Below are positions 13,201 through 22,200 of a stretch of 64,000 bases of DNA, one piece after another. The stretch covers positions 2,091,399-2,155,398 of the forward strand of contig NW_027478402.1 of the NCBI RefSeq assembly GCF_051014685.1. Reading direction: 5' to 3'. A program made the position numbers and the translations under genes. Position 1 is the stretch's first letter. The number at the start of each line of letters is the position of its first letter. The DNA is from Ptiloglossa arizonensis (lineage: Eukaryota > Arthropoda > Insecta > Hymenoptera > Colletidae). The notes under the pieces are model-generated. The model made no database searches, was not told the DNA's origin, and saw only the letters and a program-made list of their open reading frames with translations.

Positions 13201-15507
13201 TTTCGAGTATCAGACCAGCGAAAATTTTGACGCTTTCTCGACCATTCCTTATCTTGAAACTCCCATATCTCGCGAACGGTTTGACGAACTCGAGAAATTC
13301 CTGTTGCATGTGGAAGTAGAAACTCGCCCGATTACAACGGTGTGTGTACTTTTCCCCTAAGCCATTCCAGTTATTGGTTTCGAGTATCAGACAAGCGAAA
13401 ATTTTGATGGTTTCTCAACCATTCCTTAACTTCAAACTCCCATATCTCGCGAACGGATTGACGAACTCGAGAAACTCCTGTTGCATCTGAAAGTAGAAAC
13501 TCGCCCGATTACAATGGTGTGTGTACTTTTCCCCTAGGCCATTCCAGTTATTGGTTTCGAGTATCAGACTTACGAAAATTTTGATGGTTTCTCAACCATT
13601 CCTTAACTTCAAACTCCCATATCTCGCGAACGTATTGATGAACTCGAGAATTTCCTATTGCATCTGAAAGCAGAAACTCGCCGAATACAATGGTGTGTGT
13701 ACTATTCCCCTAGGCCAATCCAGTTATAGGTTTCGAGTATCAGACCAGCGAAAATTTTGACGCTTTCTCGACCATTCCTTATCTTGAAACTCCCATATCT
13801 CGCGAACGGTTTGACGAACTCGAGAAATTCCTGTTGCATGTGGAAGTAGAAACTCGCCCGATTACAACGGTGTGTGTACTTTTCCCCTAAGCCATTCCAG
13901 TTATTGGTTTCGAGTATCAGACAAGCGAAAATTTTGTTGGTTTCTCAACCATTCCTTAACTTCAAACTCCCATATCTCGCGAACGGATTGACGAACTCGA
14001 GAAACTCCTGTTGCATCTGAAAGTAGAAACTCGCCCGATTACAATGGTGTGTGTACTTTTCCCCTAGGCCATTCCAGTTATTGGTTTCGAGTTCCAGACC
14101 AGCGAAAATTTTGACGCTTTCTCGACCATTCCTTATCTTGAAACTCCCATATCTCGCGAACGGTTTGACGAACTCGAGAAATTCCTGTTGCATGTGGAAG
14201 TAGAAACTCGCCCGATTACAACGGTGTGTGTACTTTTCCCCTAAGCCATTCCAGTTATTGGTTTCGAGTATCAGACAAGCGAAAATTTTGATGGTTTCTC
14301 AACCATTCCTTAACTTCAAACTCCCATATCTCGCGAACGGATTGACGAACTCGAGAAACTCCTGTTGCATCTGAAAGTAGGAACTCGCCCGATTACAATG
14401 GTGTGTGTACTTTTCCCCTAGGCCATTCCAGTTATTGGTTTCGAGTATCAGACTTACGAAAATTTTGATGGTTTCTCAACCATTCCTTAACTTCAAACTC
14501 CCATATCTCGCGAACGTATTGATGAACTCGAGAATTTCCTATTGCATCTGAAAGCAGAAACTCGTCCGAATACAATGGGGTGTGTACTATTCCCCTAGGC
14601 CATTCCAGTTATTGGTTTCGAGTTCCAGACCAGCGAAAATTTTGACGCTTTCTCGACCATTCCTTATCTTGAAACTCCCATATCTCGCGAACGGTTTGAC
14701 GAACTCGAGAAATTCCTGTTGCATGTGGAAGTAGAAACTCGCCCGATTACAACGGTGTGTGTACTTTTCCCCTAAGCCATTCCAGTTATTGGTTTCGAGT
14801 ATCAGACAAGCGAAAATTTTGATGGTTTCTCAACCATTCCTTAACTTCAAACTCCCATATCTCGCGAACGGATTGACGAACTCGAGAAACTCCTGTTGCA
14901 TCTGAAAGTAGAAACTCGCCCGATTACAATGGTGTGTGTACTTTTCCCCTAGGCCATTCCAGTTATTGGTTTCGAGTATCAGACTTACGAAAATTTTGAT
15001 GGTTTCTCAACCATTCCTTAACTTCAAACTCCCATATCTCGCGAACGTATTGATGAACTCGAGAATTTCCTATTGCATCTGAAAGCAGAAACTCGTCCGA
15101 ATACAATGGGTTGTGTACTATTCCCCTAGGCCATTCCAGTTATTGGTTTCGAGTTCCAGACCAGCGAAAATTTTGATGGTTTCTCGACCATTCCTTATCT
15201 TGAAACTCCCATATCTCGCGAATGGTTTGACGAACTCGAGAAATTCCTGTTGCATGTGGAAGTAGAAACTCGCCCGATTACAACGGTGTGTGTACTTTTC
15301 CCCTAGGCCATTCCAGTTATTGGTTTCGAGTATCAGACAAGCGAAAATTTTGATGGTTTCTCAACCCTTCCTTATCTTGAAACTCCCATATCTCGCGAAC
15401 GGTTTGACGAACTCGAGAAATTCCTGTTGCATCTGAAAGTAGAAACTCGCCCGATTACAATGGTGTGTGTACTTTTCCCCTAGGCCATTCCAGTTATTGG
15501 TTTCGAG
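13200..15507 (+). repeat. 2- and 3-monomer HOR block left of the retroelement
   Basis: The variant TTTCCCCTAAGCC, which breaks the usual CCTAGG palindrome, starts at 13351, 13881, 14235 and 14766, giving spacings of 530, 354 and 531 bp. It travels with GACGCTTTCTCGACC, GCGAACGTATTGATGAAC and GAGAAACTCCTG. The block is therefore built from a trimer unit of about 531 bp with one shortened, two-monomer step. It ends at the LTR insertion after CGAG at 15504-15507. Confidence 0.8.
15504..15507. repeat. Target-site duplication, left copy (CGAG)
   Basis: The satellite reads GGTTTCGAG up to 15507, then switches to LTR sequence. After the element, at 18110, the satellite resumes with CGAGTATCAG. CGAG is therefore present on both sides, although it occurs once at this place in an uninterrupted monomer. 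A duplication of 4 to 6 bp is typical of Ty3/gypsy integration. Confidence 0.9.
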
Positions 15508-15584
15508 TTTGGCGGCGCTAAATTAAAGAATGTTAGAAAGGAGTGAACGGAAATATAAGGAAGTGGGGATAAGCGTTTCATCCC

Positions 15585-15627
15585 GGGCCTGCTAGTGGAC
15601 TCGTCAGTAAGGCATCCTAGCAGGCCC
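15585..15627 (+). promoter_or_regulatory. 11-bp stem inverted repeat in 5' LTR
   Basis: GGGCCTGCTAG at 15585-15595 is the exact reverse complement of CTAGCAGGCCC at 15617-15627, with a 21-nt loop. A second, overlapping inverted repeat pairs TAAGGCA inside the loop with TGCCTTA just downstream. In the 3' LTR the first base of the stem is A, leaving 10 pairs. A stem of this length in an LTR could act in RNA packaging, termination or strand transfer, but the sequence alone does not say which. Confidence 0.6.
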
Positions 15628-15668
15628 TGCCTTATACGCCGGGACATTGGAAGATCGGTAAGAGGTCG

Positions 15669-15677
15669 TATATATAG
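15669..15677 (+). promoter_or_regulatory. TATA-like box in 5' LTR
   Basis: TATATATAG sits about 160 bp into the LTR, followed by a GC-richer stretch. This is a plausible core promoter for element transcription into the interior. The same sequence is at 18018-18026 in the 3' LTR, from which transcription would read out into the satellite. No clear initiator motif was identified, so the assignment is tentative. Confidence 0.4.
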
Positions 15678-15760
15678 CGATCGGAGCAGGTACGGGAACT
15701 TGCGGGAAACGGTTGGTGGTGAGTTTCCCTCTGGTGGCAAGCGTGGGTAGTGCCGCCACA

Positions 15761-16267
15761 TAACCCCCTTGCCAGTGGTAAACGATACTTTGAAGTTCCG
15801 TCCTGATGTCCCAGTGGCGTAGGTATTTGTTCCGTAGTTCGGTTTGGCACAACAGGCACAGGAGGAGGTTGTCCAGAGCGGTGGAAGAGAAGAATGCTTC
15901 TTTTTCGTAGTAAGGCCCAGCTGCTGTCGATTGCGGAATACGCGTGGCGAGCATCGTTTGCTCAAGCCGCGTTTTCGCTTGTTGTCCGACGTTGATGCGT
16001 GCGCGTACCAGTATTTATGAAACGCATCGGTGTGGTCGGTGAATAATGTCGACAAGCTGCCTGCTGTCCTCCTGGGGTTGATCCTGATGGTTAGCCGGGA
16101 GTATAGCGTTCGTGTCGTCGCTGGCAGGTCGAGGAGTCAACCCTCGGAGAGGGGGATTTACGAAAAATCGGCCTTTACGTTGCGTTCCTTCCATCGTCTT
16201 GTGCTGCACCTGTACTGCTGCTGTGCTGTTGTCCAGAAGGTTGCGTGTTGCTAGACGGGGTCACCAC
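15761..16267 (+). other. Retroelement interior without recognisable gene
   Basis: About 507 bp lie between the 5' LTR and the internal LTR remnant. Reading frames of moderate length exist on both strands, but none resembles gag, protease or another known retroelement protein. The last 7 bases before the remnant, TCACCAC, are the same as those before the 3' LTR (17850-17856). This means the stretch ends with the natural left neighbour of an LTR, that is, the 3' end of an element interior. A short + strand peptide near 16046-16070 (NVDKLPAV) faintly recalls the VDRLKPA motif that follows the integrase C-terminus in related elements. That resemblance is weak. Confidence 0.6.
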
Positions 16268-16363
16268 TTTGGCGGCGCTAAATTAAAGTATGTGAGAGGA
16301 AGGAAAGAACGGAAATATAAGGAAGTGGGGATAAGCGTTTCATCCCGGGCCTGCTAGTGGACT
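16268..16363 (+). repeat. Internal truncated LTR copy (first 96 bp)
   Basis: This copy starts TTTGGCGGCGCTAAATTAAAG exactly like both terminal LTRs. It then differs over about 24 bp (several substitutions and a net 2-bp gain) and rejoins them from AACGGAAATATAAGG to GCTAGTGGACT. It stops there and is fused to pol sequence at 16364. The full LTR continues CGTCAGTAAGGC while the fusion continues AAGGCGGCAG, so a shared AAGGC may have served as microhomology for the deletion. It is more diverged from the terminal LTRs than they are from each other, so it came from a different, older LTR lineage or copy. Confidence 0.85.
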
Positions 16364-17875
16364 AAGGCGGCAGAGGAGGCTTTCGTTAATATCAAAGAGG
16401 TCCTTGCGAATGCCACAACACTTGCGCACCCGATTTCAGGTGCATGCATTAATGTTACAGTCGATGCGTCCGATTACGCAATTGGAGCCGTTTTGCAACA
16501 GCTGGTCGATGGTGTTTGGCAACCATTGTCCTTTTATACGAAAGCCCTTTCTGCCACCCAGTGTAAATACAGCGCCTATGATCGCGAGCTGTTAGCGATT
16601 TATATGGCTATTAAAAAGTTTAGGCATTACGTGGAAGGACGAGACTTCGTAATCTATACCGACCACAAGCCGCTCACCTTTGCTTTCAAACAGAAACTGG
16701 AGAAATGTTCTCCTCGTCAATTTCGACATTTAGATTATATAGGACAATTTTCCACTGACATTAGGCACATCAAAGGTATTGAAAATACAGTGGCGGATGT
16801 ATTGTCTCGAGTTGAATCTGTTTCCTCGCCCCCAGACTACAAAACGATTGAACAGTCACAAAGTAAAGATGAGGAACTTAAACGGATGTTAACTTCTAAT
16901 TCGAGTGCGCTTCACTTGAAGAAGGTCCATTTTCCCGGATTCGAAGTATCTTTACTTTGTGATGTGTCGAACGAAACAATCAGACCTTTTGTACCTGGGC
17001 CACTACGGCGAGCGATTTTCGACTCGCTGCATGGACTATCTCATCCGGGGATCCGTGCTACGCAAAGGTTGGTGACCAGCCGTTTTGTGTGGCCATCTGT
17101 GAACAAAGATTGCCGCGAATGGGCAAAGCATTGCGTTCCTTGCCAGCGGGCAAAAGTTACCAAGCACGTGGCAACCCCTATTAGAGATTTTCGAGATTCT
17201 GGGAGGTTCGAACACGTGCACGTCGACATTGTAGGACCCTTGCCTACGTCACAAGGCTGCAGATACTGCGTAACGTGCGTAGACCGTTTTACGCGTTGGC
17301 CGGAAGTCATACCGATCGGAGAAATCGACGCGGAAACGGTAGCAAAAGCGTTCGTGAACGTGTGGGTAACGCGTTTTGGGGTACCGTTAAAGATCACTAC
17401 TGACCAGGGACGCCAATTCGAGTCTCATTTGTTTAAAGAGCTATTACGATTAATCGGTTCTTCCCATCTAAGGACTACGGCGTATCATCCGCAGGCCAAC
17501 GGGATGGTAGAACGGTTCCATCGTCAGCTGAAAGCAGCAATAAAGTGCCACGAAACCGAGGATTGGGTACAAATATTACCCGTTGTATTACTTGGGATTC
17601 GGTCAGCCCTCAAAGAGGACTTAAAGGCGACAGCCGCAGAAATGGTTTACGGGACAGGCATACGTTTACCTGGCGAGTTTTTTGTGTCAGGCGAAGTAGA
17701 GGGAACTTCTGATTTTGTGAGTCGATTAAGAAACCCTATGAAACGTTTGAAGTCTTCACCCGGTACGCGACACGGTACTCGCAGAACTTTCATCTTTAAA
17801 GACCTTGCCACATCGCCATACGTATTTCTGCGGCACGACGCTGTAAAGTTCACCACTTTGGCGGCGCTAAATTAA
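16364..17875 (+). pseudogene. pol: Truncated Ty3/gypsy pol: RNase H and integrase
   Basis: One uninterrupted frame, opening after a TAG at 16355, encodes the RT-RNase H connection, RNase H and integrase. RNase H retains its four acidic residues: D in TVDASD (16463), E in DRELL (16586), D in YTDHKPL (16661) and D in VADVLSR (16796). Integrase retains an H-X3-H (17030, 17042) and C-X2-C (17132, 17141) zinc finger, and a DDE core with D in HVDIVGP (17225), D in TTDQG (17402) and E in MVERF (17510), with exactly 35 residues between the last two. The frame lacks gag, protease and the RT palm and fingers. It also stops at HDAVK, where related integrases continue into a GPY/F module, and its last residues come from the LTR (stop at 17873). 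It has no natural start codon. The frame is intact, so decay is by deletion and not by point mutation. Expression as protein is unlikely. Confidence 0.92.
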
Positions 17876-18109
17876 AGAATGTTAGAAAGGAGTGAACGGA
17901 AATATAAGGAAGTGGGGATAAGCGTTTCATCCCAGGCCTGCTAGTGAACTCGTCAGTAAGGCATCCTAGCAGGCCCTGCCTTATACGCCGGGACATTGGA
18001 AGATCGGTAAGAGGTCGTATATATAGCGATCGGAGCAGGTACGGGAACTTGCGGGAAACGGTTGGTGGTGAGTTTCCCTCTGGTGGCAAGCGTGGGTAGT
18101 GCCGCCACA
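17857..18109 (+). repeat. 3' LTR (253 bp)
   Basis: This is a direct repeat of 15508-15760 with two substitutions (A at 17934 and 17947, where the 5' copy has G). It starts TTTGGCGGCG, overlaps the last codons of the pol fragment and ends GCCGCCACA, after which the satellite resumes. No polypurine tract precedes it; the bases before it are TTCACCAC. The lost polypurine tract and integrase C-terminus point to a deletion just upstream of this LTR. The TATA-like run is at 18018-18026. Confidence 0.93.
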
Positions 18110-18113
18110 CGAG
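18110..18113. repeat. Target-site duplication, right copy (CGAG)
   Basis: CGAG directly follows the LTR end and begins the resumed satellite, CGAGTATCAGACCAGCG. It matches 15504-15507. Removing the element and one CGAG restores a monomer of normal phase, so the insertion was clean. Confidence 0.9.
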
Positions 18114-19270
18114 TATCAGACCAGCGAAAACTTTGATGGTTTCTCAACCATTCCTTAACTTCAAACTCCCATATCTCGCGAACGGATTGACTAAATCGAG
18201 AATTTCCTATTGCATCTGAAAGCAGAAACTCGCCCGATTACAACGGTATGTGTATTTTTGCCCTAGGCAATTGTAGTTATTGGTTTCGAGTATCATACTT
18301 GCGAAAATTTTGATGGTTTCTCAACCATTCCTTAATTTCAAACTCCCATATCTCGCGAACGGATTGACGCACTCGAGAAATTCCTATTGCATCTGAAAGC
18401 AGAAACTCGCCGAATACAATGGTGTGTGTACTATTCCCCTAGGCCAATCCAGTTATTGGTTTCGAGTATCAGACCAGCGAAAATTTTGATGCTTTCTCGA
18501 CCATTCCTTATCTTGAAACTCCCATATCTCGCGAACGGTTTGACGAACTCGAGAAATTCCTGTTGCATGTGGAAGTAGAAACTCGCCCGATTACAACGGT
18601 GTGTGCACTTTTCCCCTAGGCCATTCCAGTTATTGGTTTCGAGTATCAGACAAGCGAAAATTTTGATGGTTTCTCAACCATTCCTTAACTTCAAACTCCC
18701 ATATCTCGCGAACGGATTGACGAACTCGAGAAATTCCTGTTGCATCTGAAAGTAGAAACTCGCCCGATTACAATGGTGTGTGTACTTTTCCCCTAGGCCA
18801 TTCCAGTTATTGGTTTCGAGTATCAGACCAGCGAAAACATTGATGGTTTCTCAACCATTCCTTAACTTCAAACTCCCATATCTCGCGAACGGATTGACTA
18901 AATCGAGAAATTCCTGTTGCATGAGGAAGTAGAAACTCGCCCGATTACAACGGTGAGTGTACTTTTCCCCTAGGCCATTCCAGTTATTGGTTTCGAGTAT
19001 CAGACAAGCGAAAATTTTGATGGTTTCTCAACCATTCCTTAACTTCAAACTCCCATATCTCGCGAACGGATTGACGAACTCGAGAATTTCCTATTGCATC
19101 TGAAAGCAGAAACTCGCCCGATTACAACGGTATGTGTATTTTTGCCCTAAGCCATTGTAGTTATTGGTTTCGAGTATCAGACTTGCGAAAATTTTGATGG
19201 TTTCTCAACCATTCCTTAACTTCAAACTCCCATATCTCGCGAAAGTATTGATGAACTCGAGAAATTCCTG
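18110..19270 (+). repeat. Satellite block right of the retroelement
   Basis: The first monomers here match 12851-13240 almost base for base, including the rare variants GACTAAATCGAGAATTTCC, CCTAGGCAATTGTAG and GAGTATCATACTTGCG. The interrupted locus and that stretch are therefore copies of one HOR segment about 2653 bp (15 monomers) apart once the element is removed. The following monomers are ordinary. Confidence 0.8.
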
Positions 19271-22200
19271 TTGCACCTGAAAGTAGAAACACGCCCGATT
19301 ACAAAGATATGTGTGTTTTCCCTCTAGGCCTTTGTAGTTATTGGTTTCGAGTATCAGACTTGCGAAAATTCATTCAACCATTCCTTAACTTCAAACTCCC
19401 ATATCTCGCGAACGGATTGACGAACTCGAGAATTTCCTATTGCATCTGAAAGCAGAAACTCGTCCGACTACAACGGTATGTGTATTTTTGCCCTAGGCCA
19501 TATTGGTTATTGGTTTCGAGAATCAGACTTGCGAAAATTTTGGTGATTTCTCAACCATTCCTTAACTGCAAACTCCCATATCTCGCGAACGCATTGACGA
19601 ACGCGAGAAATTCCTGTTGTATCTGAAAGTAGAAAGTCGCCCGATTACAATGGTGTGTGTACTTTTCCCCTAGGCCATTCCAGCATCTGAAAGTAAAAAC
19701 TCGGCCGATTACAACGGTGTGTGCACTTTTCCCCTAGGCCATTCCAGTTATTGGTTTCGAGTATCAGACTTGCTAAAATTTTGATGGTTTCTCAACCATT
19801 CCTTAACTTCAAACTCCCATATCTCGCGAACGGATTGACGAACTCGAGAAATTCCTGTTGCACCTGAAAGTAGAAACACGCCCGATTACAAAGATATGTG
19901 TGTTTTCCCTCTAGGCCTTTGTAGTTATTGGTTTCGAGTATCAGACTTGCGAAAATTCATTCAACCATTCCTTAACTTCAAACTCCCATATCTCGCGAAC
20001 GGATTGACGAACTCGAGAAATTCCTATTGCATCTGAAAGCAGAAACTCGCTCGAATACAATGGTGTGCGTACTTCTCCCCTAGGCCATTCCAGTTATTCG
20101 TTTCTAGCATCAGAATTGCGTAAATGTTGATGGTTTCTCAACCATTCCTTAACTTCAAACTCCCATATCTCGCCAACGGATTGACGAACTCGAGAAATTC
20201 GTATTGCATCTGAAAGCAGAAACTCGCTCGAATACAATGGGGTGTGTACTATTCCCCTAGGCCAATCCAGTTATTGGTTTCGAGTATCAGACCAGCGAAA
20301 ATTTTGGTGATTTCTCTACCATTCCTTAACTGCAAACTCCCATATCTCGCGAACGCATTGACGAACTCGAGAAATTCCTGTTGTATCTGAAAGTAGAAAG
20401 TCGCCCGATTACAATGGTGTGTGTACTTTTCCCCTAGGCCATTCCAGCATCTGAAAGTAAAAACTCGGCCGATTACAACGGTGTGTGCACTTTTCCCCTA
20501 GGCCATTCCAGTTATTGGTTTCGAGTATCAGACTTGCTAATATTTTGATGGTTTCTCAACCATTCCTTAACTTCAAACTCCCATATCTCGCCAACGGATT
20601 GACGAACTCGAGAAATTCCTATTGCATCTGAAAGCAGAAACTCGCTCGAATACAATGGGGTGTGTACTATTCCCCTAGGCCAATCCAGTTATTGGTTTCG
20701 AGTATCAGACCAGCGAAGATTTTGATGGTTTCTCAACCATTCCTTAACTTCAAACTCCCATATCTCGCGAACGGATTGACGTACTCGAGAAATTCCTGTT
20801 GCATGTGGAAGTAGAAACTCGCCCGATTACAACGGTATGTGTATTTTTGCCCTAGGCCATATTGGTTATTGGTTTCGAGAATCAGACTTGCTAAAATTTT
20901 GATGGTTTCTCAACCATTCCTTAACTTCACACTCCCATATCTCGCGAACGGATTGACGAACTCGAGAAATTCCTATTGCATCTGAAAGCAGAAGCTCGCC
21001 CGAGTACAATGGTGTATGTACTATTCCCCTAGGCCATTCCAGTTATTGGTTTCGAGTATCAGACCAGCGAAAATTTTGATGGTTGCTCGACCATTCCTTA
21101 ACTTCAAACTCCCATATCTCGCGAACGGATTGACGAACTCGAGAAATTCCTGTTGCATGTGGAAGTAGGAACTCGCACGATTACAACGGTATGTGTATTT
21201 TTCCCGTAAGCCATTGTAGTTATTGGTTTCGAGTATCAGACTTGCGAAAATTTTGATGGTTTCTTAACCATTCCTTAACTTCAGACCCCCATTTCTCGCG
21301 AACGGATTGACGAACTCGAGAAATTCCTGTTGCATGTGGAAGTAGAAGCTTGCCCGATTACAACGGTATGTGTATTTTTCCCCTAGGCCATTGTAGTTAT
21401 TGGTTTCGAGTATCAGACTTGCGAAAATTTTGATGGTTTCTTAACCATTTCTTAACTACAGACCCCCATTTCTCGCGAACGGATTGACGAACTCGAGAAA
21501 TTCCTGTTGCATGTGGAAGTAGAAGCTTGCCCGATTACAACGGTATGTGTATTTTTCCCCTAGGCCATTGTAGTTATTGGTTTCGAGTATCAGACTTGCG
21601 AAAATTTTGATGGTTTCTTAACCATTCCTTAACTTCAGACCCCCATTTCTCGCGAACGGATTGACGAACTCGAGAAATTCCTGTTGTATCTGAAAGCAGA
21701 AACTCGCCCGATTACAATGGTGTGTGTACTTTTCCCCTAGGCCATTCCAGTTATTCGTTTCTAGCATCGGAATTGCGAAAATTTTGATGTTTGCTCGACC
21801 ATTCCTTAACTTCAAACTCCCATATCTCGCGAAAGGATTGACGAACTCGAGAAATTCCTGTTGCATGTGGAAGTAGAAACTCGCCCGATTACAACGGTAT
21901 GTGTATTTTTCCCCTAGGCCACTGTAGTTATTGGTTTCGAGTATCAGACTTGCGAAAATTTTGATGGTTTCTCAACCATTCCTTAACTTCAAACTCCCAT
22001 ATCTCGCGAACGGATTGACGAACTCGAGAAATTCCTGTTGCACCTGAAAGTAGAAACACGCCCGATTACAAAGATATGTGTGTTTTCCCTCTAGGCCTTT
22101 GTAGTTATTGGTTTCGAGTATCAGACTTGCGAAAATTCATTCAACCATTCCTTAACTTCAAACTCCCATATCTCGCGAACGGATTGACGAACTCGAGAAA

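Larger units (their letters stand above)
1..15507 (+). repeat. 177-bp satellite array, left segment
   Basis: This is a continuous head-to-tail array of a monomer of about 177 bp. The landmark GGTTTCGAGTATCAGAC recurs near 102, 280, 457 and 634 and keeps that spacing up to the retroelement. Each monomer carries, in order, that landmark, ATGGTTTCTCAACCATTCC, CCCATATCTCGCGAACGG, GACGAACTCGAGAAATTCC, GAAACTCGCCCGATTACA and CCCCTAGGCC. Monomers differ by scattered substitutions and by a few alternative sequence blocks. All copies have the same orientation. No unrelated sequence interrupts this segment, and no gene is visible in it. What the array does in the cell cannot be read from the sequence; a centromeric or pericentromeric role is inferred from monomer length and HOR structure. 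Confidence 0.97.
15508..15760 (+). repeat. 5' LTR (253 bp)
   Basis: Aligned by eye, it matches 17857-18109 over its full 253 bp with two differences, both G here and A in the 3' copy (15585/17934 and 15598/17947). It starts TTTGGCGGCG and ends GCCGCCACA. It does not begin with the usual TG, although it ends in CA; some insect gypsy-type elements also lack TG...CA ends. It contains a TATA-like run at 15669-15677 and a long inverted repeat. No AATAAA signal was found, and no convincing primer-binding site follows it. Confidence 0.93.
15508..18109 (+). mobile_element. Defective Ty3/gypsy-type LTR retrotransposon inserted in satellite
   Basis: This 2602-bp element has a 5' LTR (15508-15760), a non-coding interior (15761-16267), a truncated third copy of the LTR start (16268-16363), a pol fragment encoding RNase H and most of integrase (16364 to about 17848) and a 3' LTR (17857-18109). 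A CGAG duplication flanks it. It lacks gag, protease and nearly all of reverse transcriptase, so it cannot move on its own. The LTR termini form an imperfect inverted repeat: TTTGGCGGCGC at the start against the reverse complement of GTGCCGCCACA at the end, 9 of 11 matching. The assignment to Ty3/gypsy rests on the RNase H-to-integrase domain order and motif style. Near-identical LTRs and an intact duplication suggest that it integrated recently, already in this deleted form. Confidence 0.93.

Noticed and set aside
15761..15790. Primer-binding site directly after the 5' LTR
   Set aside because: The bases after the LTR (TAACCCCCTTGCCAGTGG) do not begin with TGG at the expected position, and I could not match them to a tRNA 3' end.
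15480..16055. 191-codon open frame on the - strand across the left retroelement junction
   Set aside because: It starts in the element interior, runs antisense through the LTR and ends in satellite sequence. No known domain is recognisable, and the LTR portion recurs antisense at 17850-18110.
16493..17875. TTG at 16493 as the start of a retroelement protein
   Set aside because: The same frame is open upstream to 16358 and encodes clear RNase H sequence, including its first catalytic aspartate, before 16493. The fragment has no natural start; it is truncated by a fusion at 16364.
18018..18026. 3' LTR TATA run as a promoter driving satellite transcription
   Set aside because: The motif is present, but nothing in the sequence shows outward transcription. 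It is mentioned only as a property of the LTR.
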